64,000 bases of DNA. Origin: Methanosarcina horonobensis HB-1 = JCM 15518. Lineage in GTDB: Archaea; Halobacteriota; Methanosarcinia; Methanosarcinales; Methanosarcinaceae. The notes below the pieces were generated by a model, which saw only the letters and a program-made list of their open reading frames with translations, was not told where the DNA came from and searched no databases. Shown here piece after piece: positions 26,958 through 36,283 of the stretch. The stretch lies in NCBI RefSeq assembly GCF_000970285.1, contig NZ_CP009516.1, forward strand, positions 1,653,036 through 1,717,035, in the 5' to 3' direction. How positions within the stretch are numbered: position 1 is the first letter of the stretch; each line of letters starts with the position of its first letter. The position numbers and the translations under genes are program-made.

Positions 26958-28298
26958 ATGACAGGCATTATGCAGGACATAAAGTTTTATGACTGCAGGG
27001 TGATAGAAGGCAGTTCCACTTCTATCATCCTGGATAACGGAAAGATCGAAGAAATATCCAGAAACTTCACAAAGGGGGCCGGAGTAAGGGCCCTCTGCGG
27101 GGGTTCCTGGGGTTATACGGCTGTTGAAGGGAATATTGATCTAAAACGTGGGGTTGAAGCTGCCTCAAAACTTGCTTTTTCTATGAATGCTAGCACCCCT
27201 AAGGAAAAAGTAGATCTTGCAGCCGTTTCCTCTCCTGAAGTAAATAACCTTCCTGAAATCAAAATCGACCCGAGAGACATTGCAGTTGAAGAAAAAGTAA
27301 GTCTTTTAAAAAGTATTGAAGAACATGCGAAGCTCGCAGGCGTTCACAGTACAAAGGTAACATATCTCGAGTCTGAATTCAAAGTCCAGTACCGGAGTTC
27401 CGAAGGTCTGGAATGTGAATATGAACTTTTGAATGTCGGTTTTGCAGTTTCTGCTGTGGCTTCGGAGAACGGCGTCTACCAGGCAGGTAGAGAAAGTCGT
27501 TTCGGATACGGCTATGAGCTTTTTGAGAAAGAAAACGCTCTTGAGCTCGCCGGAAAAGCAGGAAAGACCGCACTTGAGCTCTTGAAAGCTAAAACCCCTA
27601 AAGGCGGAGAAATGCCTGTGGTGCTTGACCAGGAGCTTGCAGGCGTATTTGCTCATGAAGCCGTAGGGCACGCATCGGAAGCCGACCTTGTGCTTGAAGG
27701 GGATTCTATTCTTGAAAACAGGATAGGAGAACAGATCGCATCCCCGCTTGTTACTATCATTGATGATCCTACACTGCACGAGTTCGGATATTATCCTTTC
27801 GATGCCGAAGGTTCCGAATCAAAAAGGACCGAAATAATAAAGGACGGAATTTTTAATTCCTATCTGCACTCCCGGGAAACCGCAGCCAAACTCGGGGGAA
27901 CTCCAGGAAACTGCAGGGCTCAGGGCTATTCCATGCCTGTTGTCAGGATGAGCAACACCTTCATTGACAATGGGGACTCCAGATTTGAGGAGATGCTTGA
28001 GGAAGTCAAAGACGGCATGTACCTTGTAGGGTCAAGAGGCGGACAGGTGAATACCGGAGAAGGTATATTCCAGTTCAATGCCGAAAAAGGATATCTTATA
28101 AAGAACGGGGAACTTACAGGGCTCGTTAGGGATGTCTCTCTTTCAGGGAAGACCCTTGAGATTCTGAACCGTGTAACCCTTGTTGGCAATGACCTTAAAA
28201 TGACTGCCGGAAGATGCGGAAAAGCCGGGCAGCTCGTACCTGTATCCGATGGTTCTCCGCATATTGCTATCTCAAAAGCCCTTGTAGGAGGTGCCTGA
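26958..28298 (+). CDS. tldD: TldD metalloprotease subunit
   Basis: About 446 residues. It carries the TldD zinc motif HEAVGH (HExxxH, ~residue 232) and the family motifs GRSRGGQVNTGEG-like near residue 360 and AGRCGKAGQ near the C-terminus. TldD pairs with TldE to form a peptidase that clears small or unfolded peptides. The ATG at 26958 is three bases after the lonB stop; an overlapping GTG at 26943 and an ATG at 26970 are alternatives. Confidence 0.93.
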   Translation: MTGIMQDIKFYDCRVIEGSSTSIILDNGKIEEISRNFTKGAGVRALCGGSWGYTAVEGNIDLKRGVEAASKLAFSMNASTPKEKVDLAAVSSPEVNNLPEIKIDPRDIAVEEKVSLLKSIEEHAKLAGVHSTKVTYLESEFKVQYRSSEGLECEYELLNVGFAVSAVASENGVYQAGRESRFGYGYELFEKENALELAGKAGKTALELLKAKTPKGGEMPVVLDQELAGVFAHEAVGHASEADLVLEGDSILENRIGEQIASPLVTIIDDPTLHEFGYYPFDAEGSESKRTEIIKDGIFNSYLHSRETAAKLGGTPGNCRAQGYSMPVVRMSNTFIDNGDSRFEEMLEEVKDGMYLVGSRGGQVNTGEGIFQFNAEKGYLIKNGELTGLVRDVSLSGKTLEILNRVTLVGNDLKMTAGRCGKAGQLVPVSDGSPHIAISKALVGGA

Positions 28299-28300
28299 AA

Positions 28301-29611
28301 GTGTATGAGCTTGCAAGAAAAGCCCTGAAACTGGCAGAACAGGCAGGTGCCGAAGAAGCTGAAATCTATTATGCTGCAAACCACTCTACAGGCGTCAATT
28401 TCAAAAAGGATGCTCTTGAGAATGCCAGGGATCGTTTTCTGGAAGGGCTGGGAATCCGCGCCATTGTAAACGGTGCAGTGGGTTTTGCCAGTACCAATTC
28501 CGCAGCAGAACTCGAGAACGCCGTAAAAATTGCAGTTGCAGAAGCCCGTGTCAGGGAAAGTGACCCGGACTGGGTATCCCTTCCTTCTAATGGCAAATAC
28601 CCTCAGGTTTCAGGCATTTTTGATAAAAAGGTTGAGGCTCTTGAACTCGAAGAATGCATCGGCTATGCCGTAGAGCTCGTTGAAGGCACAAAAGAGGCTC
28701 TAGGTACGCTTCCTACCTCAGGAGGTTTTACCCGTTCAAAGAGTAAGCGGCTTATCCTTAACACAAACGGGATCGAAATCGAAGAAGAATCCACAGCAGT
28801 CTCCGGTTTTGTCGATGTGATCACCGTAAACGGAGACACCTCAACAGCCTACGACTTTGCTGTTTCACGATCTCTTGATATTGACTTTTTTGCTCTCGGG
28901 AAAAACGCTTCCGACCTTGCCCTGAAATCCAGGGGCGGAATAAAAATCGAGCCGCAAAAGACCGACGTTATCTTTCACCCGTTTGCCTTTTCTGATATCC
29001 TTGAAGATGCTCTCGCTCCTTCGATTGATGCGGACAACGTGCAAAAAGGAAGGTCGGGTCTGATAGGAAAGCTCGGGGAAGAAATTTCTGTCCCAGAACT
29101 GTGTATCTATGACGATGGGCTGGTTGAAGCAGGCATAGAGACTTCGGCTTCGGACGATGAAGGCGTTCCTTCAAAGAATACCACAGTTATTGAAAACGGT
29201 GTGCTTAAGACCTATCTTTATGACAGCTATACTGCAGGGAAAGCCGGTGTGAAAAGCACAGGAAACGGCTCAAGATCCTCCTATACAAGCCCTCCTTCAG
29301 TAGGGCTCAGGAACTTTGTTATCGATTACCCTCAGGAAGATGTTATTGCAAACACTACCTCAGGGGTTTTCGTAAACACAATTATCGGTGCCCATACCGC
29401 AAATTCGATTTCCGGAGATTTTTCCGTAGAAGCCAGAAATGCTTTCACAATTAAAGACGGAGCCCTGGATAAGCCCGTAAAATCTCTCATGATTTCAGGC
29501 AATGCCTTTGAACTCCTGAAGAGCATAACAGGTGCAGGCTTTGATGTCAGGAAAGTAGGAGGCATAATCACGCCTTCAATCCGGGTTTCCGGTATGAGTG
29601 TAATAGGATAA
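28301..29611 (+). CDS. tldE: TldE/PmbA metalloprotease subunit
   Basis: About 436 residues, the catalytically silent partner of TldD, lacking the HExxxH motif. Conserved stretches are IYYAANHSTGVNFKKDALEN at the N-terminus and GNGSRSSYTSPPSVGLRNF near residue 330. The start is GTG at 28301 behind GGAGGT that overlaps the end of tldD; the frame is open further upstream inside tldD, but that part does not look like the family. Translation is probably coupled to tldD. Confidence 0.93.
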   Translation: MYELARKALKLAEQAGAEEAEIYYAANHSTGVNFKKDALENARDRFLEGLGIRAIVNGAVGFASTNSAAELENAVKIAVAEARVRESDPDWVSLPSNGKYPQVSGIFDKKVEALELEECIGYAVELVEGTKEALGTLPTSGGFTRSKSKRLILNTNGIEIEEESTAVSGFVDVITVNGDTSTAYDFAVSRSLDIDFFALGKNASDLALKSRGGIKIEPQKTDVIFHPFAFSDILEDALAPSIDADNVQKGRSGLIGKLGEEISVPELCIYDDGLVEAGIETSASDDEGVPSKNTTVIENGVLKTYLYDSYTAGKAGVKSTGNGSRSSYTSPPSVGLRNFVIDYPQEDVIANTTSGVFVNTIIGAHTANSISGDFSVEARNAFTIKDGALDKPVKSLMISGNAFELLKSITGAGFDVRKVGGIITPSIRVSGMSVIG

Positions 29612-29759
29612 AATTGGATTATAACTAAAAATAGGATTATTAATACCTTAGCCACCTTAGCCAGGTTTTCTGGCTCAAAGGCTCAGATGCCAATAACCTA
29701 ACCTCGGAGCAAACTCTGAGGTCTCAAATCTTTTTTTGAAAATCTGGAGCTCTTTAGCT

Positions 29760-30209
29760 TTATTCCGTTACTTCCCCTCTGACCACAAGTACAGGCGTCT
29801 TTGAGTGTCTCACCACATTTTCAGCTACGCTTCCGAGCAGGAACCTATCAAGTCCGGTTTTTCCGAGTGTTCCCATCACGATCATTTCAATCTCGTTCTG
29901 TTCTGCAAATTCTACAATTTTGTCTGCGGGGTGCCCTTCAAGCAGCACGGATTCCACTTCTACTCCGGCAGGTTTTGCGGCGTCTTCCACAAAACGAGTA
30001 GCTGATTCTCCTTCCCTCCTGAAGTGCTCCATGGCAGTCTTTTCCCAGCCAAAGTCCCTGGCGGAATGGGTTGTCGGGACTACTACATATACAGCATAAA
30101 GTTTAGCTCCGCTGAGCCTGGAAATCTCAATTGCTTTATCAACTGCTTTTTTGACAAGCTGTGAACCATCAGTTGCAACCATTATTTTTTTATAAGTGCC
30201 TTCTCTCAT
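29760..30209 (-). CDS. Universal stress protein (UspA family)
   Basis: 149 residues from the ATG at 30209, which has GAGGGG before it; the open frame extends further upstream but without family sequence. The N-terminal KKIMVATDGS and the nucleotide-binding GTLGKTGLDRFLLGSVAENV (G2xG9xGS) mark an ATP-binding Usp. It is closely similar to the protein at 32151-32609. It lies tail-to-tail with tldE, and a long 24-bp inverted repeat element lies upstream. Confidence 0.93.
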   Translation of the reverse strand: MREGTYKKIMVATDGSQLVKKAVDKAIEISRLSGAKLYAVYVVVPTTHSARDFGWEKTAMEHFRREGESATRFVEDAAKPAGVEVESVLLEGHPADKIVEFAEQNEIEMIVMGTLGKTGLDRFLLGSVAENVVRHSKTPVLVVRGEVTE

Positions 30210-30357
30210 ACCAAACCCCTCTATTTTATGCTTCATAATATGATAATTATTGTTTAAATTTCTTTTTCGCATAATCCCAAAAGATTGAAATCTTCTACTG
30301 CTATCAGAATAAAAAAGTAAACGATTTCTGGCATAGTGTAACATTTAGTATAACATC

Positions 30358-30637
30358 TTAAAATATGTTGGATTCAGTTGTTTTTTGTTCTGATCTTTTT
30401 GTTCCCAGGCAGGCAATGGGATTCCTTCTCTTATACGTTAACTTTTTGTTTAACTGGACATCTAAGGAAAGAAACTCTCAAAATCCATTACTTTTTCTCT
30501 CTTTCTGATACAAAAAGGCATTAGACTTTTTATGCGGCAAAATGTTTATATATTGCTTCATCATCTGTTGAGCTTGGTGAACGGGTAAAGCTCAAAATCA
30601 AATATTATTGATCACAACTGAATCCAACATATTTTAA
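30358..30637. repeat. 280-bp segment bounded by a perfect 24-bp inverted repeat
   Basis: The 24 bases at 30358-30381 (starting ttaaaatatgttgg) are the exact reverse complement of 30614-30637. About 230 bp lie between and contain no ORF of note but include a TATA-like site at about 30545. No target-site duplication is obvious. It could be a MITE-like element, or two opposed copies of a regulatory sequence. Confidence 0.6.
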
Positions 30638-30660
30638 CCTCCTCCAAAAACCCCGTTCAC
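30580..30660 (+). ncRNA. Candidate structured small RNA
   Basis: A TATA-like tttatatattg at about 30546 could start a transcript near 30572. Downstream, gagctt/aagctc can form a 6-bp stem, and gtgaacggg pairs with cccgttcac about 65 bases later (9 bp, perfect). Between them lies one copy of the 24-base repeat. No coding ORF is present. A small RNA is suggested by promoter plus pairing only. Confidence 0.35.
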
Positions 30661-31007
30661 TAATTTGCTCTTAATATTTTTGTTAAGTATATACAACTAA
30701 ACTTTAGTTCCATTTTGTCTATTTCTCTTTCCTTCTGATCTGTCTTCTGTTATTTTCTTAAACACTTCTCTATAAAGAAGCTTTTCTCAAGAAGTGCTGA
30801 TTTGATGCGGGTAGCACATACTGCCTAGAAAAACTATACTTGTTTTGGATCCCAGTACCACTCTATACTGGCTAAAAAGCCTGAGTATTGGAAATCTAAT
30901 AGGAGTAGAACTTGAAAAAAGTTCCATGAGACTGAAAAATACCTTTTTATTCTTTTCTCTTCTTTCTGACAGGATTTCCTTATTTTTCTTTAGAACCTGC
31001 TGGTACT

Positions 31008-31946
31008 TCAAGAAACCATGTTGAGCAGTATTAGCAGGATTATAAGCCTTACAAGTATGCTTATTGCCGTAGAATACGCAACAATTTGGAATCCAATGCG
31101 AGTCCCGAAAATAGCTACTTTTCTTGGGAGCTGGCTGCGTATGGCAAAAATCGGGAGCATAAACATACTACCCAGCATGAGCACGATCATTGCCTGTAAA
31201 TTTGTCAATTCTCCTGAATGAATCATCGGGCCCAGGAGAGAAATCCCAAGAATCGGACTTGCAACATAACTTGTCAGCGGGACAATTGTCTCTGGAGGTA
31301 TTTTAAACAGTTCTGCAAGGGGAAGCACGCTGAATATTTCAAAAGCTCCCTGTTCTTGAAGAACGAAGATGATCGTGGTTGCTACAAGGTAAACTCCTGC
31401 AATCCTCAAAAAAAGCCTGAATTCCTTTCTGAACGCATGTTCAAATGCGGTCTTTAGAGATACTTTCTCTCTACTCCGGGTCTCAGGACCTTTGCAGGAG
31501 TTGCCATCAAGAAAAAGCTTGCTTGCAATTGCAATTACCAGTATTTTAATCACTGCTGTGACTACAAATACAAGAGAATAAAACCCTCCTACTATGAATC
31601 CGAGTGCAGGCAGGACAATAGGAATCTGATAGGTGAAAAGCTCACGAAAATAAGCAGGGGTTGCATTCATCATTGAACAGAGCAGGACTTCCCTGTCATC
31701 AAGGCAATTTTCTTTTTTTGCCTGAAGAAGCATACTATTTGCAGCATCAGCAGACCCTACTGCTACAACGAAAGATGAAGCACATGTTTCTGGCAGATTC
31801 GTATAGGCAAAAATAGGGCTTACAAGTTTTGAGAATTTCTGCATCAAGCCGAGTTCCACAAGCACGCTGGTGCCCACAAGTCCTACAAAAATCATTATAA
31901 GTACCGGAAGTGCAAAATCCAGTACATCAAGGAAAAGCTCTATCAT
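31008..31946 (-). CDS. Nucleoside-recognition (gate) domain membrane protein
   Basis: 312 residues with about eight membrane segments and two halves related to the gate domain of spore-maturation and nucleoside-transporter families. Segments include IMIFVGLVGTSVLVELGLM, and AVGSADAANSMLLQAKKE, CSMMNATPAYFREL and ASPILGISLLGPMIHSG are typical motifs. Transport of a small solute is likely, but the substrate is unknown. It lies between two universal stress protein genes of the same strand, with gaps of 200 bp or more, so operon status is doubtful. Confidence 0.8.
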   Translation of the reverse strand: MIELFLDVLDFALPVLIMIFVGLVGTSVLVELGLMQKFSKLVSPIFAYTNLPETCASSFVVAVGSADAANSMLLQAKKENCLDDREVLLCSMMNATPAYFRELFTYQIPIVLPALGFIVGGFYSLVFVVTAVIKILVIAIASKLFLDGNSCKGPETRSREKVSLKTAFEHAFRKEFRLFLRIAGVYLVATTIIFVLQEQGAFEIFSVLPLAELFKIPPETIVPLTSYVASPILGISLLGPMIHSGELTNLQAMIVLMLGSMFMLPIFAIRSQLPRKVAIFGTRIGFQIVAYSTAISILVRLIILLILLNMVS

Positions 31947-32150
31947 TGAAAGGTATTTGAGCCGGGCAGGTAAATCAATCTTTCCCGAAAAATCCGGGTC
32001 TCCTGCCCTGGGAAAATTTCAAGTTTATATCTAACGTTTTAATATTCAGAGTTTAAATGCTTGAACCTTACATTGAGCATTTTTCGCTTAACATTTTTTT
32101 CATACTTGGTTACATCTTGTGTCTTTTTTATGTTTGGTCTTTCATCTGTA

Positions 32151-32609
32151 TTACTCGGTTTCGAATCCTTTTACAACCAGCACAGCTTTTCTGGAATGTC
32201 TTACTACATTCTGAGCCACACTTCCAAGTAAAAATCTCTGAATTCCTGTCCTTCCAAGTGTTCCCATTACGATAAGGTCGATATCATTTTTTTCTGCAAA
32301 ATCGACAATCTCGTGCGCAGGGCTTCCTTCAAGGAGAACGGATTCCACTTCGATATTCGCGGCTTTTCCAACGGTTTCTACATAAGCCGTTGCTTCCTTT
32401 CCTTCAATACTCAGGTGCTCTTTCATTGCTTTTTCCCATCCTATATCTCTGGGATGACCAACCGTATACCCTCCAGAGGCAACAACATATGCCGCATAGA
32501 GTTTTGCTCCGCTCAATCTTGCAACTTCAACAGCAGTATCAACCGCTTTCTTGACAGGTTCCGAACCATCGGTAGCAACCATTATCTTCCTGTAAACATT
32601 ACTGTTCAT
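32151..32609 (-). CDS. Universal stress protein (UspA family)
   Basis: 152 residues. YRKIMVATDGSEPVKKAVD at the N-terminus and GTLGRTGIQRFLLGSVAQNV near residue 120 form the ATP-binding Usp fold. GGGAG lies before the ATG. It is a clear paralogue of 29760-30209; the gate-domain membrane protein lies between them, which hints at co-selection of the three genes. Confidence 0.93.
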   Translation of the reverse strand: MNSNVYRKIMVATDGSEPVKKAVDTAVEVARLSGAKLYAAYVVASGGYTVGHPRDIGWEKAMKEHLSIEGKEATAYVETVGKAANIEVESVLLEGSPAHEIVDFAEKNDIDLIVMGTLGRTGIQRFLLGSVAQNVVRHSRKAVLVVKGFETE

Positions 32610-32715
32610 ACCTGACTCCCTTTTTTCTTTTTCAGTTCTTAATGTTAATAGCGCGATAATCCTTTATATACTATCATCCAGGAAGATTAAACTGGCTAAA
32701 TAAAGTCTGTTCCTG

Positions 32716-33207
32716 TTAGAATTCTGGAAGATAACGCGGTTGTTTGAGAGTTCCAGCAGCCAGCAGATCCCTTACAAGTTCGAAGTTCTGGAGCCCTATC
32801 TTCCCGCAAAGGATTTTTAAAGTCTCCAGTTCAGAAGGTTGCTTTTGTAAAAAGTCGCTTATTTTTCGGAAGCCGCTCAGGTATGCATGGTCCTTTGTGT
32901 AACCTCCGGGTAAAGATGTATCATTAAGCCCTCTTTTGACTCTCGGAGCAAAGTTAAAAGCTTCTTCTGGAGGGAAATACCCTGCCAGTTCCTCCAAGAT
33001 CTCTGAAAAAGGAGCTTCACTACATATCGCAGCAGCTACAATTCTTGCACTGTATTTTTTAAGATTTTCAGGCACCAGAACTCCGTTTCTGGCCTCATTA
33101 TAGACTGCAAGTCCCTCTTCGGTTTCCATGTACCCGGGAAAACCTGCGCGGAAAAGCATTAGAGGCTGAAATTTTCCGTTTTCTGCCCGAAAGACATGTG
33201 TTCCTAT
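32716..33207 (-). pseudogene. C-terminal fragment of a DUF1704 (QEGLA-motif) peptidase-like protein
   Basis: Read from 33207, just after a TAA, the frame begins IGTHVFRAENGKFQP and continues with LPGY-like FPGYMETEEGLAVYNEAR. DUF1704 proteins have HEIGTHV-type metal sites followed by this ETEEGLAV motif, and end with a GG(Y/F)TKD-YL motif, seen here as LPGGYTKDHAYLSG. The fragment therefore lacks the HE of its HExxH motif and the whole N-terminal part. The first ATG is at 33159. It is probably a broken gene, though a 147-residue product could still be made. Confidence 0.65.
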
Positions 33208-33580
33208 TTAAGACGATCTGTGAAGTAAAAGTTCATGAAAGCGAAGGAGATAATTGATCTTTTTAACATAATTAGATTCATGTCTTACATAAATGTTAGC
33301 GTACTCCTAATGTACGGATGCTTCTAATAATATTCCTGAGAACTGATTTTTATCTATGTATACAGTAAAAATTGCAAAAATATCATGTTCATCATATCTT
33401 ATTTAATTTCTTTTGAACTTATATCCAAAATATTAATATGTCAATAATCTTATCATACATGTGACTACCGAACAGGATTTCATAAAAACGAATTCGGAAA
33501 ATATGGAGCTCTGAAAAGGAAATCCAAAACCTGGGAGACAAGCTGAGAATAAAAAGAGCAGACAGGGCTGGGGTGGTAAT
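33208..33580. other. AT-rich gap with remnants of the histidine kinase 5' region
   Basis: Contains a GTG-led in-frame stretch (33461-33514) that looks like the original start of the following kinase but ends at a TGA. Further left the sequence is very AT-rich, with no RNA gene seen. Confidence 0.5.
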
Positions 33581-36283
33581 ATAAGAATTACTGAAAGAAA
33601 GAGCGAAGCAGAAGAAAACTGGATAGAAGAATTTCTTTTAAACAGCCCCAGCCCGGTCCTGAGGATAGATAGAGAAGGAATAATTATCTATTCTAATGAA
33701 GCAGGACAACTCTTACTTGAAGCATGGAAAAGCAGGGTCGGAGAAAAGGTTCCCGTAAATATCCAGAAAGCTGCGCGAAAAGCAGCCTTCAGAAAAAAGT
33801 CAGAACATACGGAACTTGAGGCAAACGAAAAAACATATTCGGCAACTTTCATACCTTCTGCTGACGGTAAATATGCCGTCCTCCACGGATCGGACATAAC
33901 TTTATCCAAGCAGGCTGAAAGGAAACTATCTTTAGTAGATAAACACCACAGAGTTCTTTCCCAGATTTCCGAACTGGCTCTCAAAACCCAGGACATCCGA
34001 AACCTGCTGAATGAATCCTTAACTTTGATTGCTTCTACGCTTGGCGTAGAGTATTGCAAAATTCTGAGACTTTTACCTGATGGAAACTTTTTGTTTGAGG
34101 CAGGGACCGGATGGGATCCGAAAGATACAGGTAAGATTATTAAAAGAGAGGCAGCTTCGGTTGCCGGATACACCGTTCTTTCAAAAAAACCTCTCCAGAT
34201 AGAGGAGTTAAACAAAAAAAGTTCTATTGAAGGAATGGGACTTAAAGAATATAAGGAAATAACGAGAGGAATAAGCGTTCTTATAGGAAGTGTTGAAAAA
34301 CCTTACGGGGTGCTTGTAGTTCACAGTACGAAGGAAGAGAAGTTTACAAAAGAAGACGCTTATTTTTTGTACGACGTCGCGTCCCTGATTTCACTAGCTT
34401 TTGAAAGAAACAAGGTAGAGAGTAACCTCCGGGAGAAGGTACTCTTTCTTGAAACCCTGATAGATACGATTCCTGCTCCTGTATTTTATAAAGACAAAGA
34501 AGGGATCTACCGCGGATGCAACGAACTCTTTGCGAAAATAATTATCGGGAGATCAAAGGAAAAGGTAACAGGATGTTCTGTAGATGAGCTTTCCGAAGAG
34601 ATTCCGCAAGAGCTGGGAAATGTTTATAAAAGAACGGACCGACAGCTGCTCCAGAGAGGGGGAAGCCAGGTTTATGAATCCAAAGTCATGTGCTCAGACG
34701 GGATAATCAGGCAGTTCCTTTTTAATAAAGCCGTGTATAGGAACCTTAATGGGACTGTGGAAGGGCTTGTAGGGGTCATGCTTGATATTACCGGCCGCAA
34801 ACGTACCGAAGAGAACTTATTAAAGAGTGAAGAAAGGTATCGGCTGGCTGCAGAACAGACCGGACAGCTAGTGTATGAATTTGACCTGCAAAATGGCCAC
34901 GTTGAATGGGCAGGGGCGGTCACGGAGCTTACGGGATACAGCTACAATGAGATGCAGAATTTTAATTATTATGACTGGCTCGAACATATTCACCCCGATG
35001 AGCGCAGAAGGGTTCAACAGGCATTTAAGAAGTGCTGGAACACGGGAGAGAAATTTGACGAAGAATTCAGGTTCCGGAGGAAAGATGGAAGCTATTTTTG
35101 CGTGGAAAACAAAGGTATCTATCTTAGAGACGAAGATGGCTGTGTATGCAAAGCTCTTGGGGTAATGAAAGACATTACTGAAATCAAACTTTCCTCGGAA
35201 AAACTGAAGGAAAGTGAAGAGCTCTACCGGTCGTTTTTACAGAACTTTAAAGGAATAGCATTTAAGCTTGACAGGGATTTTACCCCTCTCTTTCTGGAAG
35301 GTGCTGTCGAGGAAATCACCGGGTACACAGAAGAAGACTTTACCTCAGGCAGGATAAATTTGCCTGATCTCGTTGATCCTGAAGACAGGAAAATGCTCGA
35401 TATAAGCCGGAAAAAAATGAGTTTTTCCCCAAACTCCATGATAGAGTATGAGTACAGGCTCAGGCGGAAAGATGGAACTGTAAAGTGGGTTCATGAGTTA
35501 ATCCACAAAACCTGTGATGCCTCGGGAGAAGCAGAATTTATCCAGGGCTATGCTTATGATATTACTCAGAAGAAAAAAGCCGAGGAAAACCTTGCAAAAG
35601 CCGAAGCTATCGGTTTGAGGGAAATTCATCACAGGATCAAGAATAATCTTCAGATAGTTTCGTCCCTGCTCAGCCTTCAGGCTGATAAGTTCAAGGATAA
35701 GGATGTCATTGAAGCATTCAGAGAAAGCGAAAACCGCGTTGTCTCCATGTCCATCATCCATGAAGAGCTTCATAAATCCGAGGATACTACAAGCATAGAT
35801 TTTGCAGCCTACCTAAAAAAACTGACTTCCGAACTCCTTTATTCATACAGGGTCGGAAATGAGAAAGTCCATCTTTTCCTGGATGTAGGCCACACATTCC
35901 TGGAAATCGACATGGCAATTCCTCTCGGAATTATAATCAACGAACTCTTCTCAAATTCCCTGAAATATGCGTTTCCCAGAGGTGCCGATGGAGAGATCAG
36001 AATATCTCTCTTCAGACAGCCTGAATCCTCAGCTGGCAGTATTCCAGACAGTAATATTGACACAACAGGACCAGACATGCGTTCCGGGTTTACACTGATT
36101 TATTCGGATAACGGGGGACGCTTCCCCGAAAATATTGATTTTAAAAATCCCGATACCCTTGGTTTGCAGCTTGTAAATGCTCTGGTTGAGCAACTCGATG
36201 GGACAATTGAGCTTGAGAAAGGAAAAGAGACAAAATTTATTATGAGGTTCGAGGATAAGGGCCTTCGGGAAAATGTTAAGTAA
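33581..36283 (+). CDS. PAS/GAF sensor histidine kinase, damaged or non-standard N-terminus
   Basis: About 900 residues. Order: PAS (~15-110, SPSPVLRIDREGIIIYSNEAG), GAF (~130-280), PAS (~290-400, PAPVFYKDKEGIYRG), PAS (~410-530, ERYRLAAEQTGQLVYEFD), PAS (~545-665), then HisKA_2 with the H-box REIHHRIKNNLQIVSSLLSLQ and a HATPase domain (N-box IIINELFSNSLKYAFP). No membrane segment, so a cytoplasmic sensor. The first ATG/GTG/TTG in frame is a TTG at 34025 inside the GAF domain, although coding sequence clearly extends upstream. A GGGGTGGT precedes an ATA at 33581, used here tentatively. A GTG start at 33461 would be in frame but for a TGA at 33512. Confidence 0.8.
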   Translation: MRITERKSEAEENWIEEFLLNSPSPVLRIDREGIIIYSNEAGQLLLEAWKSRVGEKVPVNIQKAARKAAFRKKSEHTELEANEKTYSATFIPSADGKYAVLHGSDITLSKQAERKLSLVDKHHRVLSQISELALKTQDIRNLLNESLTLIASTLGVEYCKILRLLPDGNFLFEAGTGWDPKDTGKIIKREAASVAGYTVLSKKPLQIEELNKKSSIEGMGLKEYKEITRGISVLIGSVEKPYGVLVVHSTKEEKFTKEDAYFLYDVASLISLAFERNKVESNLREKVLFLETLIDTIPAPVFYKDKEGIYRGCNELFAKIIIGRSKEKVTGCSVDELSEEIPQELGNVYKRTDRQLLQRGGSQVYESKVMCSDGIIRQFLFNKAVYRNLNGTVEGLVGVMLDITGRKRTEENLLKSEERYRLAAEQTGQLVYEFDLQNGHVEWAGAVTELTGYSYNEMQNFNYYDWLEHIHPDERRRVQQAFKKCWNTGEKFDEEFRFRRKDGSYFCVENKGIYLRDEDGCVCKALGVMKDITEIKLSSEKLKESEELYRSFLQNFKGIAFKLDRDFTPLFLEGAVEEITGYTEEDFTSGRINLPDLVDPEDRKMLDISRKKMSFSPNSMIEYEYRLRRKDGTVKWVHELIHKTCDASGEAEFIQGYAYDITQKKKAEENLAKAEAIGLREIHHRIKNNLQIVSSLLSLQADKFKDKDVIEAFRESENRVVSMSIIHEELHKSEDTTSIDFAAYLKKLTSELLYSYRVGNEKVHLFLDVGHTFLEIDMAIPLGIIINELFSNSLKYAFPRGADGEIRISLFRQPESSAGSIPDSNIDTTGPDMRSGFTLIYSDNGGRFPENIDFKNPDTLGLQLVNALVEQLDGTIELEKGKETKFIMRFEDKGLRENVK

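Noticed and set aside
30787-31011. 74-residue ORF overlapping the end of the gate-domain gene
   Set aside because: The TTG start overlaps the upstream stop, but composition is random-looking and no ribosome site or family is visible.
33512-33514. TGA in the kinase 5' region read as selenocysteine
   Set aside because: No SECIS-like element, no selenoprotein family match, and Methanosarcina are not known to use selenocysteine; frameshift or non-standard start explains it better.
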